From positions 9,224,001 through 9,288,000 of the forward strand of contig JARZZO010000011.1 in the NCBI GenBank assembly GCA_030544215.1: a stretch of 64,000 bases of DNA. Direction: 5' to 3'. Shown here piece after piece: positions 48,501-57,576 of the stretch. The position numbers and the translations under genes are program-made. Origin of the DNA: Zantedeschia hybrid cultivar. Lineage: Eukaryota; Streptophyta; Magnoliopsida; Alismatales; Araceae. A model generated the notes under the pieces. The model was not told the origin of the DNA. It made no database searches and saw only the letters and a list, made by a program, of their open reading frames with translations. Every line of letters begins with the position of its first letter. Positions within the stretch are counted from its first letter, which is position 1.

Positions 48501-48960
48501 TAAACACCATTGGTACGGAACAAAAATTCAATGGGCTAGTTTCTAAAGCCTACTACTTATCTAACGTGCTTTAGAGGTGTGGCAGAGGAAAAGTCATCTT
48601 CAGCCTAGGCTTATTAGTAGATGATTATTAATCAAGGCTTTATAAATAGTCGAGTCTGAATCTTTAGGTAGAAGCGAGAGTCAAGTCGACTCACATCTAA
48701 AGACTACTAGAACCTTTCAATTGAATTTGAGCTATCTCGGCATTGAGATCCATCACGTCAGTAAAGGTTTAATCTCATATCAAAAAAAGTAAAATAAAAA
48801 TCAGTGTATTCTAGCCATCCCTTCGTTATATAATGATAGAATGCTCTATGTATGAATTCAATTGAACGTCACTCATCATTCATCCATCTCCCTCTCGAGA
48901 GGAATTCTCGTGTTTAAATGGTCTCGTACCATGATCTTCAAATTGATGTTTTTGTATCCA
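45600..48960. other. Intergenic, AT-rich
   Basis: No gene supported. 45600-45760 has a diverged local duplication ('actctcatgctaaagtgtg...gggagttgagatccttt'). A 100-codon frame at 48244-48546 rich in Lys and Tyr was not recognised and may be a chance frame of AT-rich DNA. Confidence 0.5.
47929..48063. repeat. Exact-period 45-bp tandem repeat, 3 units
   Basis: Units start 'ctttttaat' at 47929, 47974 and 48019, each with 'ttaatgat.t..aaaa.tgacataagttgt'. As 45 is a multiple of 3 the minus strand shows a repeating 15-residue frame (about 66 codons), which is a by-product. Confidence 0.85.
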
Positions 48961-49110
48961 CACCTCTAGGCCACGTGACAAAAAAAAAGACCACCGAAGA
49001 GTTCATCTGTAAGGATTGAGGTTTCGGATCCGGTTACCGGATCAGTTTCGGAGTCGGATCTCTTGATTTGAGCCCTTGTGGGGTTGGGGCTTGGGCAAGC
49101 TCGACGTAGT

Positions 49111-50104
49111 TTAAATGGCGTCCGTCGAGGTGGACGCGTTTTAGGTCGTGCCACGTGGGCGCCACGTAGGTTGGTTTTGGGCCGCGAGAGTACGGCCTCG
49201 TTCTTATCGACTGAATGACGTCTTACATGGACGACACCATTTAGAGTACGGCCCTGGTATGTCAGTGTACGGCTCGGACTTGTCGTCTAAATGATGTCGG
49301 GCTTAGACGACGCGTTTTACCTAGTTTCATTTTGACCCCGCGAACCCTCCCTCCTTTCCCTCATTTTCTCCTTTCCCTTCTCTCTCCTCTCTTCCCTCCG
49401 AACCTCCAACGCCCCTTTCCCCCTCTCCTTCCTTTCCTCTCCCCATTCCTCCTCTCCCTCCACTCCACCAACCTCCTAACTTCCTCCACTACCACTACCA
49501 CTTCCTCCACGGCGCATTTCTCTCTGGATGGCGGCCGACGTCCCGGTGAAGTAATGGCGTCCACGGCGATATCGGCGGTGGCATGTGGCGAGGCGGTTCG
49601 ACGGCTTGGAACTCTGAGGAGTTCGAGTAACCGATAGGGTGACGATCCTCACGATGTTTTGATTAAAATCATATTTTTCCCGCTTTTGAGCATATTTAGG
49701 AGACTTTTGGAATTGAAATACTAATTGCATGTAATGAGGAATTGTGGGTTTTTAATGGGTACTTAGTTTCTCCTCCTCCCTCTCTATTTTTATGGCGTTT
49801 TGTGCGATTTTGGAGGAGAAATTCCGTTTTGTAACTCGGGGGAGGCCGGAGGAGAACCTGTCTGTCAGGGTTAAATGGCGTCTGGAGACAGCGACGCCAT
49901 TTAAAAAGGCGGCTTCCACCCACGACGCGATTTAACTCCACATAACAGACTCTGTCTCTGGACTGAATGGCGTCTAAGGACAGCGGCGCCATTTAAATGG
50001 CGACTCCTTTGAACGACGTGTTTTAGGCCATCTTCCGAGGCCATATTTCAGATGAACCAGTTTAGGAGTCTTGAATGACGTCGGCCTTAGGCGACGCGAT
50101 TCAA
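49111..50104. repeat. 34-nt split-palindrome array, cluster A (8 copies)
   Basis: Copies at 49111-49144, 49211-49244, 49287-49320, 49871-49904, 49902-49935, 49963-49996, 49993-50026 and 50071-50104. Each is a 12-nt left arm (consensus YTRAAWRRCGTC), a variable 10-nt centre and a 12-nt right arm (consensus GACGCSWTTYAR). The copy at 49871 has perfectly complementary arms (TTAAATGGCGTC and its inverse). Copies 4/5 and 6/7 overlap by 3-4 bases, sharing the outer TTAA. Centres show no common sequence. No function known to me; candidates are binding sites for a dimeric protein or RNA stem-loops. Confidence 0.85.
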
Positions 50105-50981
50105 GACAAAATCTCATTAATTCCTGCAATTAACATGTGTTTACATTGATAGATAGTTTGGTTAATTACATGCTTGAAATCATACTTGCGGACGATGATT
50201 TCTACGTGATCGGATCGCACCGTGTTGCGTTTTGTGCGATCGTGGGCCTAGAGTGACAGTTGTTAATGCTTAGGCATCCCGTGTCGGTGTGGGAGTGAGA
50301 CGGCGCCGGTGTGGGAGTGGTGGGGTGACGCCTAGAGAGAGGGTCACCTGGTGTACCCCAGGATATTGCTAGTACCGGTGTGGGAGTGGTACATTCGGAG
50401 TGTCACTCGTACTGGGGGAAGCAAAACCACCTTGAGCCAGATCAGGCTGGAATAGCCAGTGCACTATTCGAGGAGTTGTTGTTTGGTATCAGCGGGTCGG
50501 TGTTTTCTGCGTGTGATTTGTGTGTTTAGCCGAGACGCTAGTTCTGGACTCCATGGTAGGGTAGTTTCGGAATCGTACATGTTACTGTTATAAATACGTG
50601 TATTTTATATCAAAATTTAGGAATTGTGTTACTGCTTTATTTAGTTAAATTGTCTATATTTGTGTATTGCACTTGTGGGTGTGTGAGTGGGTGGTGGGGA
50701 TCGAAGGATCCCTACTGAGTCTTTTTTCGATGAGGCTCACCCCCTGTGATTTTCAGGTGAGGGTTCTAGGCAAGCGTAGCGAGGAGAGTGTTTGTAGACA
50801 CGCTAATTTTGACGTCATTTCGAGTAAATTTCATATCACACAATAATGCCTCGAAATGGTCTGATAATTAATCATTAATTAATTTTTATTAATCTTTTTT
50901 AAGTGTCGGGTTTAACCGATGTGTTTAAGTTAATCAATTGAATTGGTTTTAATTCAATTTTGAGTTAAAATATGAAGAATT

Positions 50982-51102
50982 CTAAAAGACGTCTACAGAA
51001 CTGGACGCGTTTTACCTAATAAAGATAAAGATAAGTTTTCCCGGATATTTATCCTTATCTTAATTAATCTGAAAGGCGTCAGCCAAGGTGGACGCTTTTT
51101 AG
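50982..51102. repeat. 34-nt split-palindrome array, cluster B (2 copies)
   Basis: Copies at 50982-51015 (arms CTAAAAGACGTC and GACGCGTTTTAC) and 51069-51102 (arms CTGAAAGGCGTC and GACGCTTTTTAG), 100-220 bases upstream of the TATA box at 51202. Same arm and centre lengths as cluster A. Confidence 0.85.
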
Positions 51103-51201
51103 ATAATTACAGATAAAGATGAATTAATCAGTAATTATCTGTCGGTTAAGATGGATAAATCTCGAAATTTTGCTATGTCAACCTCGAACGCAAGAAATAC
51201 C

Positions 51202-51209
51202 TATAAATA
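51202..51209 (+). promoter_or_regulatory. TATA box of the Tat-type element
   Basis: TATAAATA in the context 'acctataaataccctgcat', followed about 30 bases later by a purine-rich stretch. It would start the genomic RNA near 51235, which fits a U3/R border in the proposed LTR. Confidence 0.5.
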
Positions 51210-51938
51210 CCCTGCATATTGAAGAGAAAAAAAGAAGAGAGAACAGAATTGAATTGAGTTGAGCCATAGCATTATAGTGAGTTGAAGATCGAAGCAACAA
51301 CGTCGTAACGCCGGAGCGCTGCCATTTCTAGAAGACGGCGTCCTTTCAAGATCTTCATCCTTTCAAAGCTTCAATCGATTGGGCATAAGTTTTTCATTAC
51401 TGCATTCATTTCATTAGTTTCATTCTTCATTCACTTCATGCAAACACACACCACAGCATAATCTTTCAAAAACCTACTTAATCTAAGGGGTTTCAAAGCC
51501 ATTAAAAAAGTGAGTTTGCTGTTTTAAATATGCTTAACACCATGATTAGTTCAGATACTACTTCTACTTAAATTCTCATCATAGTTCTTCGTTTTTTTTT
51601 TTTTGTCTCTGTCTCTGCTGCACTCAACAACAACAAGAGATCAAAAGGGGGAAATCAAGCATAACTTCTGGACGATCCTCAACCTCAAATTCCACAGCAA
51701 GAACAAAGAAGCAAAGAAAGGGCTCTCTTTCTTCAGCCGGCTGAGGGAGGGGAACCAAGGACTCAATCTTCCGCGTTTTGAAAGGTAGGCGATCATATTC
51801 TCTTTTGAAACTTTTTAAGTTAAAAGTTTCTGGCGATCACTGCACTTTAGTTGCTGTTTTTAATAGGTTAGTTTACACCTAAACAACATAGATATTTCAT
51901 GTTAATCACACGGTCATTCTAAGCACCTACAGCTTTTT

Positions 51939-51960
51939 TGGCGATCACGGTGGGACTTGG
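51939..51960 (+). other. Candidate primer binding site (tRNA-Lys-like)
   Basis: TGGCGATCACGGTGGGACTTG begins with TGG and agrees at about 16 of 21 positions with the complement of the 3' end of plant tRNA-Lys (TGGCGCCCACCGTGGGGCTCG, recalled from general knowledge). The match is imperfect and the gap to the presumed LTR end is 7 bases, so this is tentative. Confidence 0.35.
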
Positions 51961-52320
51961 TCTCGCCATCTTTTAGTTTCTTTTGTTCTTGCTATCATCA
52001 TATCGGGCACCCACGGTGCACCATTTGTGTCTCTGGACACGTCCTCACCAATTGGTGAGTGTTTAGTTTAATTGATTTCCCTCGTGCACCACGTGCACAC
52101 CCCAGTGGCAAGATCTTGCCCCCCCTTTGATTAACTCAAAAAGCTGTTTTTGTGATAAAAATGATGTGTGATTGATTGTTTTTCTAGTTGTTTAGTTAGT
52201 AAACCATCCTGTTTAAAATCTGGAACTAAAAAAATTGTATGAGTCGATTGTTTACTGCTTTTTACCTTGTTTGAGGAGGATTCAACCCAGAAAATCCTCC
52301 TGGAAAACTGTTTCTGCGAA

Positions 52321-52475
52321 CTGAAAAGCGTCCAGTATAGCCGACGCGTTTCAAAACCACGTCAACCTACCTAGACGCCTTTCAGGCTTCACAATTTCTC
52401 TGCTGTCTGCATCTGCTTCTGCGAAAGAATTAAGTTCTGTTTTGAATAGCGTCGACTACCATCGACGCGATTCAG
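52321..52475. repeat. 34-nt split-palindrome array, cluster C (3 copies)
   Basis: Copies at 52321-52354 (arms CTGAAAAGCGTC, GACGCGTTTCAA), 52352-52385 (CAAAACCACGTC, GACGCCTTTCAG; overlaps the previous by 3 bases) and 52442-52475 (TTGAATAGCGTC, GACGCGATTCAG). They lie in the untranslated leader between the candidate primer binding site and gag, so they are outside the proposed LTR but inside the genomic RNA. Confidence 0.85.
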
Positions 52476-52905
52476 ACAGTTTCTTAATTTTTTTCAGTTT
52501 CCAGATTTCTGTGTTTTGAGTGCTAGCTACCCATTACTTACTAAGCATTAGAGGCCGTCCAGGCCACAGGACATACGCATTGAGGCTAATCCCTCCTCTT
52601 CTTAGGAACACATTACTCGACGTCAGCAACTCTCTCTGATTGGGTTGGTCCCTTGATCAAACTAGAGAAGTTGACGTTGAGACCTCCATAAGTCCCCAAA
52701 ATCAAGGTATTCCTCCTTGATCATCGGGCTGGTTGTACCAATTGAAGTCCTGGTTAGATTCTGAAAGCGTTGTGAGAGAAAGCCCTAGAGAATAACGGTG
52801 GAAATCGAACTGAAACTAGGATCCTTTCCCTGAGCGAAATTGTGGTTTAATCCAATTCAAATAACTCAACAAGGAATCCTAAAATCACGTTAAGCATCCA
52901 CTTGT

Positions 52906-55900
52906 TTGATTAATCTCTGTACAACTTGTTTGATTAAATCTTTGAAAAGGGAATCTAACATCATGTTGCTACGATCAGGTAGGGACTTGAGTGTGGCTCC
53001 AGACGCCATGGTTAATTACGAGGGAGATGCTAATGCCCCTCGGGATTCTGAGTACAATTATGAGAGTGGGAGAGATGCTGATGCCTCCCGTAGTTCTATC
53101 CCCATTCCGTATCGTCTAGATGGGAATGTTCGGACACCTCTTTTGGCTCCACGTGATCAATATCCTGATCCTCTTCCGCAGGAATATGCGATCCCTAATC
53201 CTGATCTCGAGGGGGACATGAATCAGAATGATCCCTCATCCTCTGATCCTACGGATCTCATCAACGCTCTGGGAGTTCTTGCCTCCCGACTGGACCCTCA
53301 GCAGTTCGAGGCGATCCAATCTATTTTGAAGGGGAAGGCACCCATGCAGCCTGCCGAGCCGAACCCTGTGGCTCCCCCTGCTGTTCCTCAGCAACCTTCT
53401 TTTCCTCCTCCTTATATCCATCAGGCCGTGGAGGGCCTTCATATTACTTCTCGGCCAGCTGGGCCGCAGCTTTCATCATCTAGGCAACCGGCTAGACCGC
53501 AAACGCCTACTTATCAAAATGCCCTCGGGCATGGCGGAAGCGCTGCCGGACCTCCCCTCTATTGTCCACCCTGCCCAACGTACTCTAGGCAGCAGGCCTA
53601 CCAAGTACCTCCTCCTCCTCCTCCTCCTCCTCAAGCAGATCTAACCACACAAACGCTGTTGGCCAAAATGGAGCGTATGGATGAGCAATTTAATAACCTC
53701 CAGAAAATGATGGGGGTCAAAGCTGTGCCAGAAATCAGTCTACCGAGTCTGCCAGTATTCCATCTGCCACCCTCTGAGATGCCAGTGTACCGAAAGTACA
53801 ACGGTACTGGTAACCCCTTCACACATCTGAAGGAGTTCATGTATGAATCCTCTTTCTGGCAGAATGATAAGAGGTCGTTGGCCTTCTTGTTCAGGAGATC
53901 TCTAGAGGGACCAGCCCTCGAGTGGTTCTTTTCCCTGGAACCCTCAGAAGTAGAGGATTACGGTATCGTTTCACGCAAGTTTATTCAACGATACCAGGAC
54001 AGAGTTGCACCCTCCTTGTCTATCACGGACCTCATTGCAGAAAAGATGAAACCGGATGAGGAGTTTGTCAGTTTTGCTGACAGGTGGCGGGGTCTGGCTG
54101 AAAAGGTGAAGGATCACTTGTCCGAGTCCGAACAAGTGAAGATGTTAATTTCTAATGCCACGCCCCAGTTCAAGCTCGTCCTCTCCTTGAACAATTTGAC
54201 TAACATGGCAGAGCTCTATGAAAGAGCACGGTACTGCCAGAATGCTTTCAAGGACGCTACATTCTCTAGCGTCTTTGATCCTCATAGACCTAGCAGGCCT
54301 CCGCCTCGGAAGCATGCAGTGTCGAACTCTTCCAGCACAGGTCCGACTACCGAGGGCACGCTCTCTCATGAGCAAGTGAGTACCATGAACAATAACTCGC
54401 CCCAGTTCGTGAGGAGTCAGCAGCAGTACCAGAGACCACAGCAGCAAGGGTACAGACAGCAGCAGAACCCCCAGTACCAACAACAGTATCAGCGGCCCCA
54501 GCAGCCGAACCAGAATCAGAACCAGCAACAGCTACAGCAACAGCCACAACGTCAACAGCAGTATCAGCAGCAGCAACAGCCACAGTACCAGCCGCGCGCA
54601 CCGCCGGCGTACCACAATGTCCCTCCTCCTGGTGACTACAACCAGCAGAGGAGACCTCCAGGCCCGAAGAGGGCAGAATACCCGACTCTCCCAGAATCCT
54701 TGGCCGATATCTTCAGTGCTTTAATGGCAGCTAACGCCTTAGTTTTGCCAAGGGAAAAGGCCGTCTGGCCTCAAAATGCCGATACGTCCAGATATTGCTA
54801 CTTCCATAGGCACCCTGGGCATACCATTGACACCTGCTTCCAATTCAGAGATTATATTCATGATCTTAACGAGCAGGGCGGCATAGACTGGGAGGAAATG
54901 AAGAAATACATAACAGCCCTGAAGGCGAGGAGACCGCAACAGCAGCAGCAGCAGCAGCAAGCAAGACCACCGGCACAAGCAGCAGCACCACCCAACATGG
55001 GCATAATGCATAATCCGCTCCCGGAGCACCAGAATCAGAACCAGGTTGCTCCCATTCTAACGAACAGCCAGTCTGAGGCTGGTCGTGGGCAACAATGGAG
55101 GATAGAGGACTCTTCCTCTCTCTACTCAACGGGTCACGTTCAAAGTACCGCAGAGCGACTACCACGCCGCACCATCCACATACCCAGACCACAACCCGTC
55201 ACCATCACCCCTCTACCCACACCCACATATCACTCGCCCTCATCCAATAACCCATTACCACTACCCACCTTCCTTAGACCCATTACGCCCCGCACTCCTG
55301 CGCCTCCATCATATACCCCACCGCAAACCAATAACGCACCCCTTTTACCATCTAGGCCATTATTACGCGTACCATTTCCTACTTCACCCGCTACCACTAC
55401 CACCTACCCAGATATGCCCCAACCATCCAAACCGTTACTACGCGTACCATTCCCCACTTCGCCTACCACTTACCCATCTACCATCCAACCATCTAGGCCT
55501 TTAATCCGCACCGCGCCATCACCACTTAACCCTACGCCATCACCACCTAACCCAACGCCTACGCATCAACCCTCCGCACCGCTTACGCCACCCAACTCTG
55601 CAGTACTCAAGGTGTCACCCGGATCCTCCACGGTCGAAGAACATGCGCTCCGGAGTGGAAGGATTTTCAACAAGGTCTTTCCTCAGTCCACAGTCAGAGA
55701 CGGTCCATCACAGCCGACTGAGGAAGCCCATAATGAAGAGAGTGCACCAGGCACTCAATACGACTTGTTGAAACATCTGGACAAAACACCGGCACGAATC
55801 ACTGTACTTGAATTAATTAAAAAGTCCAAGATTCACCAAGAAGCTTTAATGGAATACCTACAGAAGGTGATGGTCAATGAAGACGTGCCGGTAGAGAAAA

Positions 55901-57576
55901 TTGCAGCACTACTAGTTCCTCAGGGGGATCAGCCCTCAATTACATTCCACACATCGGAACTAGCACCGCCAGCCGCTAGAAGCATGGCTCTGAGCATCAC
56001 GGTCAATATCTGCAAGAAGGCCGTGGATGCATGCCTGGTTGATACAGGGGCTTCAATTAACGTTTTACCTCCGAAGACCCTGGAGCTATGCGGTGTGCCC
56101 AAGGAGAAATGGCTGCCTAGCCCCATCTCAGTTACGGCATATGACAATTCTACCCGTTCCCCTCTGGGAATGGTTTATTTAAAGGTGGAGTTAGGACCAG
56201 TAAGTCATGCAGAGGTCGAATTTCATATTCTAGAAATTGACCCTTCCATAAATGCCATTCTGGGACGTCCTTATATCAAAACTCTTGAGGCGATTCCTTC
56301 TACGAATCACCAATGCCTCAAATTCCCTTATAAAGGACGAATTATTAAAGTGACGAGCATGCCGATCCTTGCTGCTGCTCATACATTGAATATTAAATCT
56401 GCTGTTTTACCTGGCCGACAACCTTTTCTGTCGGTATTACAGGTCTACCGTCCAGTGACTGATCCTTTGAAAGCCGCTACCATTTCTCCATACCCATTAA
56501 ATGCTATCAAAAGGGGGAAGTGCATGAGTACCCCGGGATGGAGAATCATGATGAAGAACGGCTACAAGCCTGGGAAAGGTCTGGGCACACAGTTGCAAGG
56601 CAGGACCACTCATGTTAAAAATCATCGGGCAGTACCTGGAAGCGGTCTGGGCTATAGGCCAATGAAACTGAAGCAAGACAGGGTTCAGCAAGAAGATGGT
56701 CAAGAAATCTTGGAAACAATGTCCACACCACTGAAAGAAGGCCGAGATCCCTTAACATGGACTCTATATACACATTTTGTGCAAGGGCCCATACTTAGTC
56801 ACGACAACATGGTGGTCATTACTTCCTGTTTTGACTTCCATGACATATATGGGAGGGACTTGGCCAGATATTGTTCCGAACTACTTACGTACCAATCCTT
56901 GGAGGCTCTGCGGCCTATGAAGAGGAGGAAATTCCATGACCCTGAATGCGAATGGTACAGATGGTTCGACTTGAGGGACCTATACATAGCACTGAACAGA
57001 CTATTCCTGGATCCTGCAGAACCCAAGTGGCCACCGCAGATTGACGAGCTAATTGAGAGCCCTGGCACAATCTTTGACAAGCGGATACTGCTGTCCGAAC
57101 AAACTGATGAAGGGGAGCCAGATGACCCCTATGAAGCTGGTTACACAACAGATCTGCTATGGAGGGGGACATATCCTTCACATGTCTTCATGCTCCATAC
57201 TCTTTTTCGTACACTACTCTTGACCCCAACTTGGTCGCGGGTCATAATTGAAGATATTCCACGGGCTCCGCCCATTATGATAACTCTGTCCCCTCGGGAC
57301 TTTATTCCACAACCTCCTCTCGACCTAGAGAGGATGTATGATTTGATCTGGGACATATTGCTATATGATCCCCCCAATCCTCTGGCCTTGGTGCCACTTC
57401 CTCCGTCTGATTCTCCTCCCATTTGTATTCATTCTTGCTTTATGTTTAATTCTTTCATTGTCCAAAAAAAAACGCCAATTTGGCAACAAATTCTTCCCAA
57501 ATCATTATCGAGGAAACATCTTACTTGTCCGATTACACCCCATCGCGCGGGTCCGTCGGTCAAGATTCTCTCCTAG
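52906..57576 (+). CDS. Tat-type gag-protease polyprotein with G-patch (up to 1556 aa)
   Basis: Structural protein and protease of the retrotransposon. The frame is open from 52906; the Met at 52963 (MLLRSGRDLS) is as likely a start, since LRSGR motifs begin other plant gag proteins. Seen in order: acidic/proline-rich N-terminus; gag capsid-like core about residues 290-460 (YNGTGNPFTHLKEF, GPALEWFFSLEP); a Gln-rich tract about 505-565; a zinc-finger-like CYFHRHPGHTIDTC near residue 631 (C-x2-H-x4-H-x4-C); proline/threonine-rich repeats about 815-890 with PLLRVPFPTSP twice; aspartic protease with the catalytic DTGAS near residue 1045 and ILGRPY near 1120; a G-patch about 1204-1255 (KNGYKPGKGLGT...VPGSGLGYRP). 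The last 300 residues are not recognised. It overlaps the pol frame by about 127 bases. Confidence 0.88.
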   Translation: MINLCTTCLIKSLKRESNIMLLRSGRDLSVAPDAMVNYEGDANAPRDSEYNYESGRDADASRSSIPIPYRLDGNVRTPLLAPRDQYPDPLPQEYAIPNPDLEGDMNQNDPSSSDPTDLINALGVLASRLDPQQFEAIQSILKGKAPMQPAEPNPVAPPAVPQQPSFPPPYIHQAVEGLHITSRPAGPQLSSSRQPARPQTPTYQNALGHGGSAAGPPLYCPPCPTYSRQQAYQVPPPPPPPPQADLTTQTLLAKMERMDEQFNNLQKMMGVKAVPEISLPSLPVFHLPPSEMPVYRKYNGTGNPFTHLKEFMYESSFWQNDKRSLAFLFRRSLEGPALEWFFSLEPSEVEDYGIVSRKFIQRYQDRVAPSLSITDLIAEKMKPDEEFVSFADRWRGLAEKVKDHLSESEQVKMLISNATPQFKLVLSLNNLTNMAELYERARYCQNAFKDATFSSVFDPHRPSRPPPRKHAVSNSSSTGPTTEGTLSHEQVSTMNNNSPQFVRSQQQYQRPQQQGYRQQQNPQYQQQYQRPQQPNQNQNQQQLQQQPQRQQQYQQQQQPQYQPRAPPAYHNVPPPGDYNQQRRPPGPKRAEYPTLPESLADIFSALMAANALVLPREKAVWPQNADTSRYCYFHRHPGHTIDTCFQFRDYIHDLNEQGGIDWEEMKKYITALKARRPQQQQQQQQARPPAQAAAPPNMGIMHNPLPEHQNQNQVAPILTNSQSEAGRGQQWRIEDSSSLYSTGHVQSTAERLPRRTIHIPRPQPVTITPLPTPTYHSPSSNNPLPLPTFLRPITPRTPAPPSYTPPQTNNAPLLPSRPLLRVPFPTSPATTTTYPDMPQPSKPLLRVPFPTSPTTYPSTIQPSRPLIRTAPSPLNPTPSPPNPTPTHQPSAPLTPPNSAVLKVSPGSSTVEEHALRSGRIFNKVFPQSTVRDGPSQPTEEAHNEESAPGTQYDLLKHLDKTPARITVLELIKKSKIHQEALMEYLQKVMVNEDVPVEKIAALLVPQGDQPSITFHTSELAPPAARSMALSITVNICKKAVDACLVDTGASINVLPPKTLELCGVPKEKWLPSPISVTAYDNSTRSPLGMVYLKVELGPVSHAEVEFHILEIDPSINAILGRPYIKTLEAIPSTNHQCLKFPYKGRIIKVTSMPILAAAHTLNIKSAVLPGRQPFLSVLQVYRPVTDPLKAATISPYPLNAIKRGKCMSTPGWRIMMKNGYKPGKGLGTQLQGRTTHVKNHRAVPGSGLGYRPMKLKQDRVQQEDGQEILETMSTPLKEGRDPLTWTLYTHFVQGPILSHDNMVVITSCFDFHDIYGRDLARYCSELLTYQSLEALRPMKRRKFHDPECEWYRWFDLRDLYIALNRLFLDPAEPKWPPQIDELIESPGTIFDKRILLSEQTDEGEPDDPYEAGYTTDLLWRGTYPSHVFMLHTLFRTLLLTPTWSRVIIEDIPRAPPIMITLSPRDFIPQPPLDLERMYDLIWDILLYDPPNPLALVPLPPSDSPPICIHSCFMFNSFIVQKKTPIWQQILPKSLSRKHLTCPITPHRAGPSVKILS

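Larger units (their letters stand above)
49009..51931 (+). repeat. Probable 5' LTR of the Tat-type element
   Basis: The proposed ends are TGTAAGG (49009) and CCTACA (51931), an imperfect short inverted pair, with a primer-binding-site-like sequence 7 bases further. A TATA box lies at 51202-51209. A length of about 2.9 kb is within the range for Tat elements. There is no second LTR in the window to prove the ends, so they are inference. The phrase 'ccggtgtgggagtgg' occurs three times at 50281-50390. The segment 50690-50770 has text ('gatccctactgagtctttt..cgatgaggctcacc') of a style I associate with plant gypsy LTRs. Confidence 0.4.

Noticed and set aside
48244..48546. 100-codon Lys/Tyr-rich frame
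   Set aside because: AT-rich composition explains it; no family, no neighbours, no splice sites.
51330..51350. A possible fourteenth split palindrome near 'agacggcgtcctttcaag'
   Set aside because: Half-site spacing and length do not fit the 34-nt rule; only a partial resemblance.
51603..51788. 61-codon frame in the leader of the Tat-type element, followed by a donor-like gtaggcg
   Set aside because: No similarity and short; could mark a leader intron but the acceptor is not evident.
49111..52475. CRISPR-like reading of the repeated 34-nt sites
   Set aside because: Plant nuclear context, irregular spacing, split palindromes with variable centres and no cas genes; not a CRISPR array.
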